A stretch of DNA of 53,931 bases from an uncultured Acidobacteriia bacterium (lineage in GTDB: Bacteria > Acidobacteriota > Terriglobia > Bryobacterales > Bryobacteraceae), in contig CAIVVT010000182.1 in assembly GCA_903909435.1 (NCBI GenBank), positions 1 to 53,931 on the forward strand, in the 5' to 3' direction. Each line of letters opens with the position of its first letter. Within the stretch, counting starts at the first letter, position 1. The position numbers were made by a program, and so were the translations under genes. Below the pieces are notes generated by a model. The model was not told the origin of the DNA and searched no databases. It saw nothing but the letters and a program-made list of their open reading frames with translations. Shown here in pieces: positions 1 through 9,038 of this stretch.

Positions 1-2508
1 AACAAAGTCTCGCGGATTCACTCGGGTTGGACGAACTCCGTAGTACCCTGCGTGGGTAATACAAACTCTCGCTGGTAACCCCTTCACTGAAAACCACTTG
101 CACTTGTGCGCGGGCGCCTGGCAGTAAACTCCCGCTAGGGAGAGGGCTTCGGGCCCGTTTCTCAGCCGCGCGTCGGAACTAGTCGCCAGAACCCAAGCAG
201 TCTCCCGCAATGCCCGGTAACTGGTGGGCTTCAGTGCTGCGCGCAGATGCTGCAGCGCCTCAGAGTCCTCCCCGTGTGCAGACAGGACCTGAGCCAGGCG
301 CAAGTTCGTTTCCGGATGGCCCGGGTCCAGTTCGAGTGCTCGACGCCAGGACACAATCGCCGATTCCGTGCGGCCGAGTTGATCCTGAGTGTTGCCCAGA
401 TGGTAGAACGCCGGCGCGTAGTGGTCGTCGAGACTCGCCGCCCGTTCGAATTCGGCCAAGGCTGCGTCGGTTTTCTGTTGCGCAGCTAGCGCTTCTCCCA
501 GGTGACAGTGCGCCGCAGCGCTGCTTGGGGCTATTTCGACCGACTTCCGGAGCTCCGCCTGTGCCTCCTCGTTGCGGCCGATTTGCAGCAGTAGCAGCCC
601 TAGTGCGGCGTGGGGCTCCGCCAGCCCGGGTGCGGCTTCCACCGCGCTCTTCAACCGCAGTTCGCGAGCGGTCTGAAACTGTACGCCTGCTTCCGCCGGA
701 CGCTGCGCGAACAGCAGGGTCATGCCGAAGTTATCGCGCGCCAGGGGATCCTCCGGATTGTCCTCGATCGCGCGCCGCCATTCTAAGGCTGATTCCTTTA
801 GCCGGCCCCGCTTCTGCAGAAACAGCGCCCGATTGAAACGCTTGTAGTAGTCGAGCGCAGGACCACCCAGCGTGCGCACCCCGGTGGGTGCGACGTTAAC
901 GAATTCCGGCAGGTTTACTGCGCGATTGGCTGCCGTTGAGCCGTCGATCAGGATCGCCGGGCTATCGTTGCCGTCCACATCAATATGCGTCAAGTACATC
1001 TGCGTGTAAGGCGAGCGGCTTTTCGAGGAGAACACCATCCATCGCCCATTTGGCGAGAAGCTGTGCCAGGAGTTCATGAGCGGGGTATTGCAGTTCATGC
1101 GGCGGGCTACGCCGCCGGCGGCGGGTACGATGTAAAGCTGGCTGTCCGGGCGCATGAGTTGTCCGTTCCGGCATTGGACGAACACCACCCACTTCCCATC
1201 GGGTGAGACCTTGGGGAAGGTGTTGCTCAATCCGTTCGCCGACGCGCCAACCACCGGTTCCGCCACACCACCCCGCCCGAGGTTGAAGGGGATGCGGTAG
1301 AGGTCGTAGCGCACCTGTCGCTCATTCGGATCGTTCGCCGCCAATGCAGCCGGCGCTCCCTCGGGGTTAGGCTCCTGCGCCGCTGCGCGTGCAAAGACCA
1401 GGTACCGCCCGTCGGGACTCCAGACTGCGGTCATCTGGACAAAGCGGCGATCGTCGGCGCCCGGCAGCGGCTGAAGCCTGCCTGTCGCCCGGCTGTACCA
1501 GGCCAGGATGCCGCGCGTCGGGAAGAAGACCTGCAGAAAGCGATAGTCGCGGTAGTTTGTCACGTAGTAGTTGCTGCGCGGAGCGCGAGATTGCGGGCCG
1601 TCGAGTTCGGCCGGGTTGATCGTGGTCGCCACGAATTGTCCATCGGGCGAAACCTGAGACACGAACCCCGCGCGAATGTTGCCTTGCAACCGGCCAGCCA
1701 CGGAACGCCACTGGATTAGTTCCTTACGCTCCACCGAGATCTCGGGCTGCACCGAGGTCAGGAAGTACTGACCCTTGTTGTTTTGGAGTCCGTCGAGGTC
1801 CATGCCCATGGTCTTGCCGTCGGCGGAAAACGAGTGGCAATTGGCGCAGACGGGCATGCCGGAGAGCAGCAGCCGGCTGTTCCGTTCGCCGACATCGCGG
1901 AGCCGCCAATTCACCAGGGGCAGAGCTTGCGGCGCGAGCGGCTTGATCTGTCCTTTCTCGGTTTCGGTAGGCATCAGAGGCACGTCGCGGTAAAAGATCG
2001 GCGCCCCGACGGGGTCCATCGACGTGCGGATGGCGACCTTGCCACGCGAAAGGATTTTGCCAGGCAACGCCTGGGCGTAGCCGGACACGGTCACGCTTGC
2101 GGCGCCCGGTACCGAGCGCCGCTTGATCGCTGCCCACAGCGCAGGGTCGGGAGTCCAGGTATGCGATGCGGCTTGGACTGGCGTCAAACGCGGAAGCTCG
2201 TTCGACTTCGAAATGCAGTCCGGATCGAGCGGGCCGATGCGCATCCGTTCGCCACGTGATGTGACATGGATCGGTACCGAGCCGTCAACGAAAACGATCT
2301 CGATCTTCCACACGTTGGCGGCTCGGACAGGGTCGCGCCAAAGAAACGTAGGTGCGGTGATCTCGGGGGGGAAAATCGATTGGTCGGACGGGTAGTCGAT
2401 GGAAATGTGGGCGACGGATGGCGTGGTGCTTTGCGCGTTCACACCGAAGAGCGCGAAGGTGGCCACCAGCACGGCGACGCGGGCTTTCCACTCCACCTGA
2501 GCAGGCAT
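1..2508 (-). CDS. Secreted CxxCH / WD40-like propeller / TPR protein, 3' end missing
   Basis: The frame is open from an ATG at 2508 (GGAAG five bases upstream) to the window edge, giving at least 836 codons. An N-terminal signal-like segment (about residues 8-25, ending VNAQ) is followed by a domain with the motif IDYP...FPPEI. Next comes a single heme-type CxxCH motif at residues 221-225 (C-A-N-C-H). The middle carries SPDG/SPNG-containing strands typical of TolB/PD40 beta-propellers. From about residue 553 there are tetratricopeptide repeats. The protein is probably periplasmic, possibly binding one c-type heme; partner and reaction are unknown. The last 40 or so codons before the edge no longer look like TPR. 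It is divergent from the DUF2911 gene at 2588. Architecture is read directly; the redox role is inferred. Confidence 0.8.
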   Translation of the reverse strand, partial: MPAQVEWKARVAVLVATFALFGVNAQSTTPSVAHISIDYPSDQSIFPPEITAPTFLWRDPVRAANVWKIEIVFVDGSVPIHVTSRGERMRIGPLDPDCISKSNELPRLTPVQAASHTWTPDPALWAAIKRRSVPGAASVTVSGYAQALPGKILSRGKVAIRTSMDPVGAPIFYRDVPLMPTETEKGQIKPLAPQALPLVNWRLRDVGERNSRLLLSGMPVCANCHSFSADGKTMGMDLDGLQNNKGQYFLTSVQPEISVERKELIQWRSVAGRLQGNIRAGFVSQVSPDGQFVATTINPAELDGPQSRAPRSNYYVTNYRDYRFLQVFFPTRGILAWYSRATGRLQPLPGADDRRFVQMTAVWSPDGRYLVFARAAAQEPNPEGAPAALAANDPNERQVRYDLYRIPFNLGRGGVAEPVVGASANGLSNTFPKVSPDGKWVVFVQCRNGQLMRPDSQLYIVPAAGGVARRMNCNTPLMNSWHSFSPNGRWMVFSSKSRSPYTQMYLTHIDVDGNDSPAILIDGSTAANRAVNLPEFVNVAPTGVRTLGGPALDYYKRFNRALFLQKRGRLKESALEWRRAIEDNPEDPLARDNFGMTLLFAQRPAEAGVQFQTARELRLKSAVEAAPGLAEPHAALGLLLLQIGRNEEAQAELRKSVEIAPSSAAAHCHLGEALAAQQKTDAALAEFERAASLDDHYAPAFYHLGNTQDQLGRTESAIVSWRRALELDPGHPETNLRLAQVLSAHGEDSEALQHLRAALKPTSYRALRETAWVLATSSDARLRNGPEALSLAGVYCQAPAHKCKWFSVKGLPARVCITHAGYYGVRPTRVNPRDFV

Positions 2509-2587
2509 CTGCTTCCATTTTCGCCGGTAAAGCTGCCCCACTTTATGAAAACCGAACGTTTTCGAGAATTATGCGTCTGTTACGGCT

Positions 2588-3727
2588 ATGCGTGCTACGC
2601 TTTTTACCCTGCTCTCACTTGCCCTGTCCGGCTTCGGGTTCGCCCAAGGTCCGCCCAGACTGACCCTGCCGCCCAGCGGCAACAACCAGAAAGCCTCCGT
2701 CACCCAGCACATCGGACCTGTCGAGGTCACCATCGGCTACTCCAGTCCAGCCGTCCACAGCCCTGCCGGGGAAGACCGGCGCGGCAAGATCTGGGGCAAA
2801 CTGGTTGCCTACGGCTTGGTGAACCCCGGCTTCGGCAACAACAAACCGGACCCTTGGCGTGCTGGCGCCAACGAGAACACGGTCTTCACTGTCTCCCACG
2901 ACGTTGAGATCGAAGGCAAGCTGCTCCCGGCAGGGCGCTATGGCCTTCACATGATTACCGGCCCGGAGGAGTGGACTCTGATCTTTAACAAGAACTCCTC
3001 GGCTTGGGGCAGCTTTTTTTACGAGGACAATGAGGATGCCCTGAGGGTTACTGTCAAGCCCAAAAAGCACGACTACCGCGAATGGCTAACCTACGAGTTC
3101 ACCGTGCGGAAACCTGACGAGGCGACTGCGGAAATGCAGTGGGAGGACCTGGCCGTCGCCTGGAACATCAAGGTCAAAGACGTCAACCAGCTCTACGTCG
3201 CCTCGCTGCGGCGTGAACTCACCGGTTCCCCAGGATTCGACTACGAGGCGTTCAACCAAGCTGCGCAGTTTTGCCTGACGACGGGCACCGATTTGGAGCA
3301 AGGGCTCAAGTGGGCGGAAACCGCCGTCAGCGCGCCGTTCATCGGCAAGGCTGATTTTGAAACGTTGAGCACGAAGGCTCAGATTCTCTCCAAACTGGGG
3401 AGGGAATCAGATGCCAAGGCGGCCATGGATGCCGCACTGCGCGCCCCAGGAACCACGCCACTGGAGATTCATCAGTACGGTCGTCAATTACTGGCCGCGA
3501 AAAAGAGCGCTGAGGCCCTGGCTGTCTTCCAAATGAACGCCGAGCGCAACGGCGACGCTTGGCCGGTCCACGTTGGACTGGCGAGAGGTTATGCTGCCAC
3601 TGGGGAAACCCAAAAGGCACTGGAACATGCTAGAAAAGCTCTGGCCCAGGCACCAGATCCGGTGAACAAGAAGAGCTTGGAGGACATGGTCCAAACGCTC
3701 TCCGAGGGTAGAACGCTCAGCCAGTGA
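2588..3727 (+). CDS. DUF2911 domain protein with C-terminal TPRs
   Basis: A 379-residue secreted protein. Residues 1-19 are a Sec signal peptide ending GFAQ. Residues about 25-190 match the DUF2911 family pattern: a SPAVHSPAG stretch, an IWGKLV core, WRAGANENT, and a GRYGLHMI turn followed by WTLIFN. Residues about 200-375 are helical repeats of TPR character (KWAETAVSAP, AKAAMDAALR, ALEHARKALAQAP). DUF2911 proteins are common in Acidobacteriota and Bacteroidota and have no assigned reaction, so function is unknown. The gene is divergent from the CxxCH/TPR gene with a 79-bp gap that must hold both promoters. No good Shine-Dalgarno precedes the ATG. Family assignment is strong; role is not known. 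Confidence 0.88.
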   Translation: MRATLFTLLSLALSGFGFAQGPPRLTLPPSGNNQKASVTQHIGPVEVTIGYSSPAVHSPAGEDRRGKIWGKLVAYGLVNPGFGNNKPDPWRAGANENTVFTVSHDVEIEGKLLPAGRYGLHMITGPEEWTLIFNKNSSAWGSFFYEDNEDALRVTVKPKKHDYREWLTYEFTVRKPDEATAEMQWEDLAVAWNIKVKDVNQLYVASLRRELTGSPGFDYEAFNQAAQFCLTTGTDLEQGLKWAETAVSAPFIGKADFETLSTKAQILSKLGRESDAKAAMDAALRAPGTTPLEIHQYGRQLLAAKKSAEALAVFQMNAERNGDAWPVHVGLARGYAATGETQKALEHARKALAQAPDPVNKKSLEDMVQTLSEGRTLSQ

Positions 3728-3859
3728 GATGCCCGGATGCGATCACCCGAGCGAGGTTGAGCGGCGCTGGCCGCTGACTCCACCTCGTGGACCTCACGCG
3801 AAAACCTTCAGGCATCACGGGTCGGCGCTCTGTCTTCCGAGTGACAATCTGGCCGGCGG

Positions 3860-4255
3860 CTACCGCGCGGGGGACCGCTCTGACTGCAGTACACCGGGGA
3901 CTCGTGGCCCGGGTGTACTGACTATATTCTCGGCATGGGTCACGGCCCATACCAGCAGACACAGCGCGCCGGCGAATGTGGAGAAGAACAGGACGAGAAT
4001 TCGTTTGCCCAACTTGTCCCGCCAGGAATCCAGCGAGTCGATTTCAGCGACAAGCCGCCGGATCGCCGCTTCTTCCTGGTCAGCTACAGGTTTTGCACCG
4101 GGCACAAATTTCGCCTCCAGACGAATGCGTCTCCCCCTGATGATGCTCCCGATCTCGAATTGGAAGCAAGAATGAAACAGAATACCGATTGCAATGGTGT
4201 ATATGCGTCTGTTCCGAGGGCCTTCAAACCCGCGGGAGTAGGTCAGTGACCGCAC
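3860..4255 (-). CDS. Putative small membrane protein
   Basis: A possible 131-residue protein in an otherwise empty stretch between 3727 and 4332. I do not recognise it. Its central part has a charged helix (EEAAIRRLVAEIDSLDSWRD) followed by one convincing transmembrane segment (ILVLFFSTFAGALCLLVWAV) and a short Pro/Arg-rich tail. This is the arrangement of a small single-pass inner-membrane protein. The N-terminal 50 residues look less protein-like, so the true start may be internal. Competing plus-strand ORFs over the same bases look like low-complexity shadows. A hairpin at 3888-3919 lies under the tail. Whether it is expressed is uncertain. Confidence 0.4.
   Translation of the reverse strand: MRSLTYSRGFEGPRNRRIYTIAIGILFHSCFQFEIGSIIRGRRIRLEAKFVPGAKPVADQEEAAIRRLVAEIDSLDSWRDKLGKRILVLFFSTFAGALCLLVWAVTHAENIVSTPGPRVPGVLQSERSPAR
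3888..3919. other. Inverted repeat / hairpin
   Basis: The arms AGTACACC and GGTGTACT (8 bp, perfect) enclose 16 bases that can add three more G-C pairs after one mismatch. No T-run follows on either strand, so a classical intrinsic terminator is not clear. It overlaps the last codons of the small ORF at 3860-4255 and could instead be a protein-binding site. Confidence 0.35.
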
Positions 4256-4331
4256 GAAAGCCGGGCGGATTGCTGAAAGCCACCGCTCACTTCCGCTCGG
4301 GGCCCGGTGCTGGCAGGTCTGACGGGCGCTC

Positions 4332-6119
4332 TTAGAAGATGAAGCTCAAGCCGCCACGCAGGGATCGCGGGAACGGCACCAACAGCATCGAGCGTCCGTC
4401 GCTCGAGGGCACTGGTAAGTAGCCTTGCGCCAATAAGTTCCGCACTTCGGCCGTCATCTCGAATCGGCCGCCTAAGCCATTGATGACGGGCAGCGGCTGG
4501 CGCACCTGGAAGTTGAATCCGAGCCCGGTCTGCATGTCCTGCGTGAGGAAAGCGTGGGTCGGGATCAGCCGGCCGCCTGGCGTCCAGATGTACGCCATGG
4601 AAAAACGTGTACCGGCGCCGGGCAGCGCCCCCGCGAACTGCGCCGATGCCCACTTGGTCTGCCCGATCCGCATTCGGTCGCGCAACGAGGTGGCATCGGT
4701 GGCTAAAGCTCCGGTGCTATCCGGCCGCAACGCGCCGCCGGAGCCGAACATGCCGGACACACTCCATTGCGCGCCCAGTGGACGTGTTGCGGAAACCAGG
4801 TATCCCGAGGACGAGAAATTCCCAAAGTTAAAAATCGAGGAACTCGAAGCAATATCAGGAAGCAGATCTTTGGAATTGAGCGCCGAGGTGTCACCCGAAA
4901 GGACAAACGCTTGATTGAACATGCGCTCCCGGTAAACCGATCCGCGCAAAGTAGTGCTCCCAACGTCCAGGTGGTAGCCCGCTTCGTAGCTGGTAGCATG
5001 TTGCACGCGCGCCCTGCCGCTGAGTAGAGAGACCCGAGGGAACAGGTTCAAGCCGGCCAGACTCTCGGCTTGCGAGGGGGCTGGCGGAGCAGAGGAGAAA
5101 TCGACGCCCGGTGCGCCCGAACTAAAGGCTAGATCCAAGCCGCTCTTGCGTGGTAGGTCGTAACTCAGCTTGGCGAACGGGCTGAGGACATTCAGGTGGT
5201 CGACGAACGCCACCGCCTCCATCAGCATCCCGTAGTTGAGACGCATGCGGTCGCCGATTTCCTGGCGATCCTGCAGTTTGATCGAATAGCTCCTCAGGGT
5301 CGGCAACTCCTGAGCCGCACCCGGTCCTCCCAGCAGTCCTTGGCTGGCGTGTTGGCGGATGCCGAGCTGCCGAACCGTGAATTCAACATCCGGACTGAGC
5401 GAAGCGGGGCCCTGACTGGTGTAGCGTGTACGGAAGGCGGTTGCAGGATTGCCCGTTGAAGCGGCGTATCCGACGTTGCCGCTAAACTGCAGCTCGCGCG
5501 TTCCGAAGACACTGGTGGCTAAAGCGAAGGCCGTTCCCAAGTCGCTCGAACTACCCGTCTGATCGGAAGCGGATTCGCCGCCGGACACTTGGATCACGCC
5601 ACGGGTCTTGCGCCATCCGGCCGGTAATGGGTCGCTTTTGACGGTCGCCAAGGAATCCAGCGATGGTGTAACCCGCAGGACCGGCCGCAAACCGGGATTG
5701 CTGCGCAGCACCCACTTCCACTCGTCGGTCACCAGTCCGCCCTGCGCGGGCAGCGTGGATACCAACTCGATACTTGAGAAGAAGCTCGCCAGTTGGACGC
5801 TCAACATGCTCTCCATGCCCGCCCGGACCGGAACGTTCTGACGGTCAGCCGGAAGGAATGAGGAAGACCATACGCGGATAGTGTAGCTGTCGGGAGCCAG
5901 AGAGTCGAAACGGAAACGCCCATCGACAGCTGTCTGGGTGCGCGCTACCAGGCGGTCGTTGTGGGTCTGGAGCAGCACGATCGCGCCGGGCTGGGGCATG
6001 CCCACGGAGTTGCGCACACGTCCCTCAATTGCGCCGAGCAGGCGAATCCCGCCGCCCTGCACACTGGTGGGGCATCCTATCAGGAGGCCCATCAAGGCAA
6101 TGCCGGCAATGCGGAGCAT
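4332..6119 (-). CDS. Carboxypeptidase-regulatory-like domain + outer-membrane barrel protein
   Basis: A 595-residue protein starting at the ATG at 6119, chosen because AGGAG lies six bases upstream; an in-frame TTG at 6143 has no such site. The N-terminus is a signal peptide ending in L-I-G-C, a good lipobox, so it may be a lipoprotein. A CarbD/CnaB-like beta-sandwich follows (about residues 25-105, with GRVRNSVGMPQPGA and GRFRFDSLAPDSYTIRV). The rest is rich in alternating beta strands and ends in a terminal Phe (LSFIF), as outer-membrane barrels do. No TonB plug is evident, and it is about half the length of the TonB receptors in this window. Probably an outer-membrane protein of unknown substrate. 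A lipobox on a barrel protein is unusual. Confidence 0.7.
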   Translation of the reverse strand: MLRIAGIALMGLLIGCPTSVQGGGIRLLGAIEGRVRNSVGMPQPGAIVLLQTHNDRLVARTQTAVDGRFRFDSLAPDSYTIRVWSSSFLPADRQNVPVRAGMESMLSVQLASFFSSIELVSTLPAQGGLVTDEWKWVLRSNPGLRPVLRVTPSLDSLATVKSDPLPAGWRKTRGVIQVSGGESASDQTGSSSDLGTAFALATSVFGTRELQFSGNVGYAASTGNPATAFRTRYTSQGPASLSPDVEFTVRQLGIRQHASQGLLGGPGAAQELPTLRSYSIKLQDRQEIGDRMRLNYGMLMEAVAFVDHLNVLSPFAKLSYDLPRKSGLDLAFSSGAPGVDFSSAPPAPSQAESLAGLNLFPRVSLLSGRARVQHATSYEAGYHLDVGSTTLRGSVYRERMFNQAFVLSGDTSALNSKDLLPDIASSSSIFNFGNFSSSGYLVSATRPLGAQWSVSGMFGSGGALRPDSTGALATDATSLRDRMRIGQTKWASAQFAGALPGAGTRFSMAYIWTPGGRLIPTHAFLTQDMQTGLGFNFQVRQPLPVINGLGGRFEMTAEVRNLLAQGYLPVPSSDGRSMLLVPFPRSLRGGLSFIF

Positions 6120-6220
6120 GCATCTCCTGCGAAACCGCTTCAAAGCGAGTTTCAGCCCGGTTGATAACAGCCTCTAAGCCGTTATAGAAAACTCCATCAG
6201 CTGGGTCAAGCCCCGAGACC

Positions 6221-7963
6221 TTAGCGTTGACTCACAGCCGGATTGCGAATCTCCCCGGCCGCTGCGATCGCGGGGGATCCTAATATAGAAAACTCGGCCG
6301 ACTGCGTCAAGGTCTGATTCTTCACCTTATCGTTGATTTTCAGCCGCAGCACGTATCTACCAGGCTGCAATGATTGCAGGGGGAGCAGTTTCTCAATCGT
6401 CATCTGCGATGCCGAGCCTTCCAAATTCACGAGATCTTCCGTGAAATCAATCACTTTCGAGTTGTCGCCCGCCTTAATGATCTCGTAGGTCACATCACCG
6501 GAGACTTTATGCGTCGCCTCGTCTGCACCGAGATTGTAGAGCTTCATGTATATGCCCATTTTCTCGTCACTTCTGAAGGCTTCACCTACCCGTGGCCGGA
6601 CCTTCGAAGAGCCGATTACAAACTGGCCCATCCCGATCTGGCGCGTCGGCACCTTTTCCAACTGGTCGGCAAGCACCAGCGAACTGGTCATCAGCTTGTC
6701 GTCTTCGAGACGTGGCACGTTCAGCGCCATCTCGTAGTTGTTCATGTTGCCGCCGGTGATGTCCTTGGCCACGATGTTGATGCGGTACATGCCGGGCGCC
6801 AGCGGTATCGACTTCTGATACATTCTCACCCCAGTGCTGGCTTCCTGCAGCAGGGCGGTCGGGACTTCCATGGTCACAACGTCTTCAAAGGTGTTTGCCA
6901 CGCGGCGCGACATAGTTGTGATGCGGGCGAAGATGTTCACCGCGGCAGTGGAAACATTGTCTTTCTGCTTGAACTGCAGATCCTTGGTGGTGAACTGCAC
7001 GGTGATGTTGGTCATCACCGAACTAGAGGTCGCGGGGAAGAAATCGGCGCGCGCCAGCATCGGCAGCACGTTGTAAGTGATCTTCGACGTAATCGCCGCT
7101 TCCAAGTCCTTAAACTTGATGGGCGGGGCTTTCTGCAATGCTGCGTAGCGTTCCAGTCGCTGGAACTCACCCATGCTTTCCGTCAACGGCTGGGTTCCGG
7201 TTCCAAGGTGCGTGCCGTCCGTTCGGGTGAACCGGTCCGTCTTGGAAGACATACCCATCTGTTCCATCATCGTCAGACCCGCATTGGGCACGTAGAGCAG
7301 CGCGTCCTTTTCAGACGGATCCATCGACATGTGGTATTCGCCCGACATTGTCGTATCGACGAACTCGATCTCGACGTTCGTGCCGAGTCCGGAGCCTTCC
7401 AGGTAGCGATAGCGCCACTTCTCAAACGGGTAGGTCGAGGTCTCGCCGCCGCCCTCTTCCATCGGCCGCGAATAGGATCCGCCCGAAGGGTGGGACTCGA
7501 TTTCGTCAGGCGGGCCGAAGGTGATGTAAATACGGCCGCGGTCCGTTCGCCAGCCTGGAATACCGGAAGCAAAACGCTCGTTGGCGTAGGCGATGCGGCG
7601 GTAGTGCTCTTCTTTGAACTCGTTCTCCATGGTGTCTGGAGTGGGGTCGCGTCGCAGCCAGAACTGTTCGATGAATTGTTCGCGCTCTTCGTCCGTGCTC
7701 AGGTTCTTAAAGGTCTTTCGCTCTTCGTCGGTGATGATGTAAGTGACGTCCTCGTCCATCCACTTCTTGTACGGCGTCATCAGCTCTTTGCGCAGTTTGT
7801 CGGCCTTGCGCTTAGCTTCTTTCGCCGACATCGGCTTGGCGACGGTGTCGCGCGGCCCGCTGTCTTTTTCTTTCTTGTCGACCTGAGCGACAGCCAGCCC
7901 CACCCCTGTTCCCAGAACGAGGGCGCCGGTTGCGGCGATGATGCAAAACTCTTTCCACTGCAT
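6221..7963 (-). CDS. GWxTD domain-containing protein
   Basis: A 580-residue secreted protein. I start it at the ATG at 7963 because the sequence then opens with a signal peptide (about 1-26, ending LAVAQ); an in-frame GTG at 7999 would add 12 residues that do not fit. The family-defining G-W-R-T-D is at residues 137-141, followed by GRIYITFGPPD. The upstream F-W-x-R-R-D-P-T-P element (about 101-108) is also typical. The C-terminal half is beta-rich (NITVQFTTKDL, YRINIVAKDITGG, GRYVLRLKIND). The family is frequent in Acidobacteriota, and its biochemical role is unknown. It stands alone on the minus strand between the CarbD barrel gene and the YhhQ gene. Confidence 0.9.
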   Translation of the reverse strand: MQWKEFCIIAATGALVLGTGVGLAVAQVDKKEKDSGPRDTVAKPMSAKEAKRKADKLRKELMTPYKKWMDEDVTYIITDEERKTFKNLSTDEEREQFIEQFWLRRDPTPDTMENEFKEEHYRRIAYANERFASGIPGWRTDRGRIYITFGPPDEIESHPSGGSYSRPMEEGGGETSTYPFEKWRYRYLEGSGLGTNVEIEFVDTTMSGEYHMSMDPSEKDALLYVPNAGLTMMEQMGMSSKTDRFTRTDGTHLGTGTQPLTESMGEFQRLERYAALQKAPPIKFKDLEAAITSKITYNVLPMLARADFFPATSSSVMTNITVQFTTKDLQFKQKDNVSTAAVNIFARITTMSRRVANTFEDVVTMEVPTALLQEASTGVRMYQKSIPLAPGMYRINIVAKDITGGNMNNYEMALNVPRLEDDKLMTSSLVLADQLEKVPTRQIGMGQFVIGSSKVRPRVGEAFRSDEKMGIYMKLYNLGADEATHKVSGDVTYEIIKAGDNSKVIDFTEDLVNLEGSASQMTIEKLLPLQSLQPGRYVLRLKINDKVKNQTLTQSAEFSILGSPAIAAAGEIRNPAVSQR

Positions 7964-8072
7964 ACGTTTGAACCCGGTTTCCCCCAGCGCTGGCGACACT
8001 ACCAGTGTAACCCGAAGTACAAGGCTACCGGACGTTGAGATGCCTCGCGAGCCTCTTCCGTTTCACCGCCCT

Positions 8073-8879
8073 TTATTTCAGTACCTGTTCGCGCTGGATA
8101 TTCGTAAAAGTTTCGCCAAGCGGTACGAAGGCTTCACCTGCGTTACCCGACGCGAAGGGGCTGAAATCGGTCGCAACGTCATAAACGTCGACTCCCTCAG
8201 CGTGTTTAAGCCGGTTCACGATCCAGTACGTCAGAGGCGTCATTGCCGCTTCGTAAATCACCTTGAACAGGTATCCCGAGTAGATTAACTCCCAGATCAC
8301 GCGGGCACTCTGTAACCCGGCAAACGCGACAATCATGAAGATTATGGAATCTACGAATTGCCCGGTCATCGTGGAACCAATCGTCCTGGTCCAAAGGAAC
8401 CGGCCCTTCGTGAAGACTTTCATCTTCGCCAGTACGAAGGAGTTCACGAATTCTCCGCACAGGTAGGCGATCAAGCTGGCGGCGACCATGCGCGGAACCA
8501 CTCCGAGCACGACCTCATACGAATGCTGTTCGTGGAACTCAGGTGCGGGTGGCAGCGCCACGATCGCCGCGCACACTACCGCCATCAGAATCGACGCGAA
8601 GAAGCCCAGCCAGATGGCGCGCCGCGACCCCGAGTAGCCATAAACCTCGGTGAAGATATCGCCGAAAATATAGGTGAACGGAAATAGCAGATTTCCACCG
8701 CCGAAGCGGATTGCGACGTCGAGGCTGGCAAACCGCAAACTGCCCAAAGAGATGATCTTGGCACCAACCAGGTTCGAGATCAGCAGGATGACAACAAAGA
8801 TGACGATGAAGGTCTCGAGGAACCGGTACTGGTGATTGGCCCGTTCAAATCGGCGCAACGCACTCGCAGTGGTGGTCAT
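8073..8879 (-). CDS. yhhQ: Queuosine precursor transporter (YhhQ/VUT family)
   Basis: A 268-residue inner-membrane protein that fits the YhhQ/COG1738 family. Members take up queuosine precursors such as preQ0/preQ1 for tRNA wobble modification. Evidence includes at least six hydrophobic segments and the family elements ISNLVGAKII near the N-terminus, FPFTYIFGDIFTEVYGY, and GEFVNSF with a later GQFVDSIIFMIVAF. Length fits the family (220-270) with an extra C-terminal tail of about 40 residues. Starts at ATG 8879; no strong ribosome site is visible. I looked upstream for a preQ1 riboswitch and saw none. No other queuosine genes are in the window, which fits a salvage function. Confidence 0.88.
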   Translation of the reverse strand: MTTTASALRRFERANHQYRFLETFIVIFVVILLISNLVGAKIISLGSLRFASLDVAIRFGGGNLLFPFTYIFGDIFTEVYGYSGSRRAIWLGFFASILMAVVCAAIVALPPAPEFHEQHSYEVVLGVVPRMVAASLIAYLCGEFVNSFVLAKMKVFTKGRFLWTRTIGSTMTGQFVDSIIFMIVAFAGLQSARVIWELIYSGYLFKVIYEAAMTPLTYWIVNRLKHAEGVDVYDVATDFSPFASGNAGEAFVPLGETFTNIQREQVLK

Positions 8880-9038
8880 GATCTACTTACAGATTCACGG
8901 CTCGCGGCGCAGGCTGCAAAAGGATCAAGGGTCCAGGGGCTGGTTGACTGTATTCACCAGTACTACCGCCTCTGTCCCAAGGTCGCGTCTGCGGGACGGC
9001 TGCTAAACTGCCGAACAAGAAAGCGCCGATTTAGGTTC

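Noticed and set aside
3729-4175. Plus-strand ORFs of 148 and 104 residues
   Set aside because: Low-complexity composition and no ribosome site; the minus-strand ORF with a clear membrane helix is more plausible.
6374-8038. Long plus-strand ORF of 554 residues
   Set aside because: It is antisense to the GWxTD gene; composition is His/Arg-rich and shadow-like with no domain.
8880-9038. Possible preQ1 riboswitch before the queuosine transporter gene
   Set aside because: No matching stem-loop with an A-rich tail could be found.
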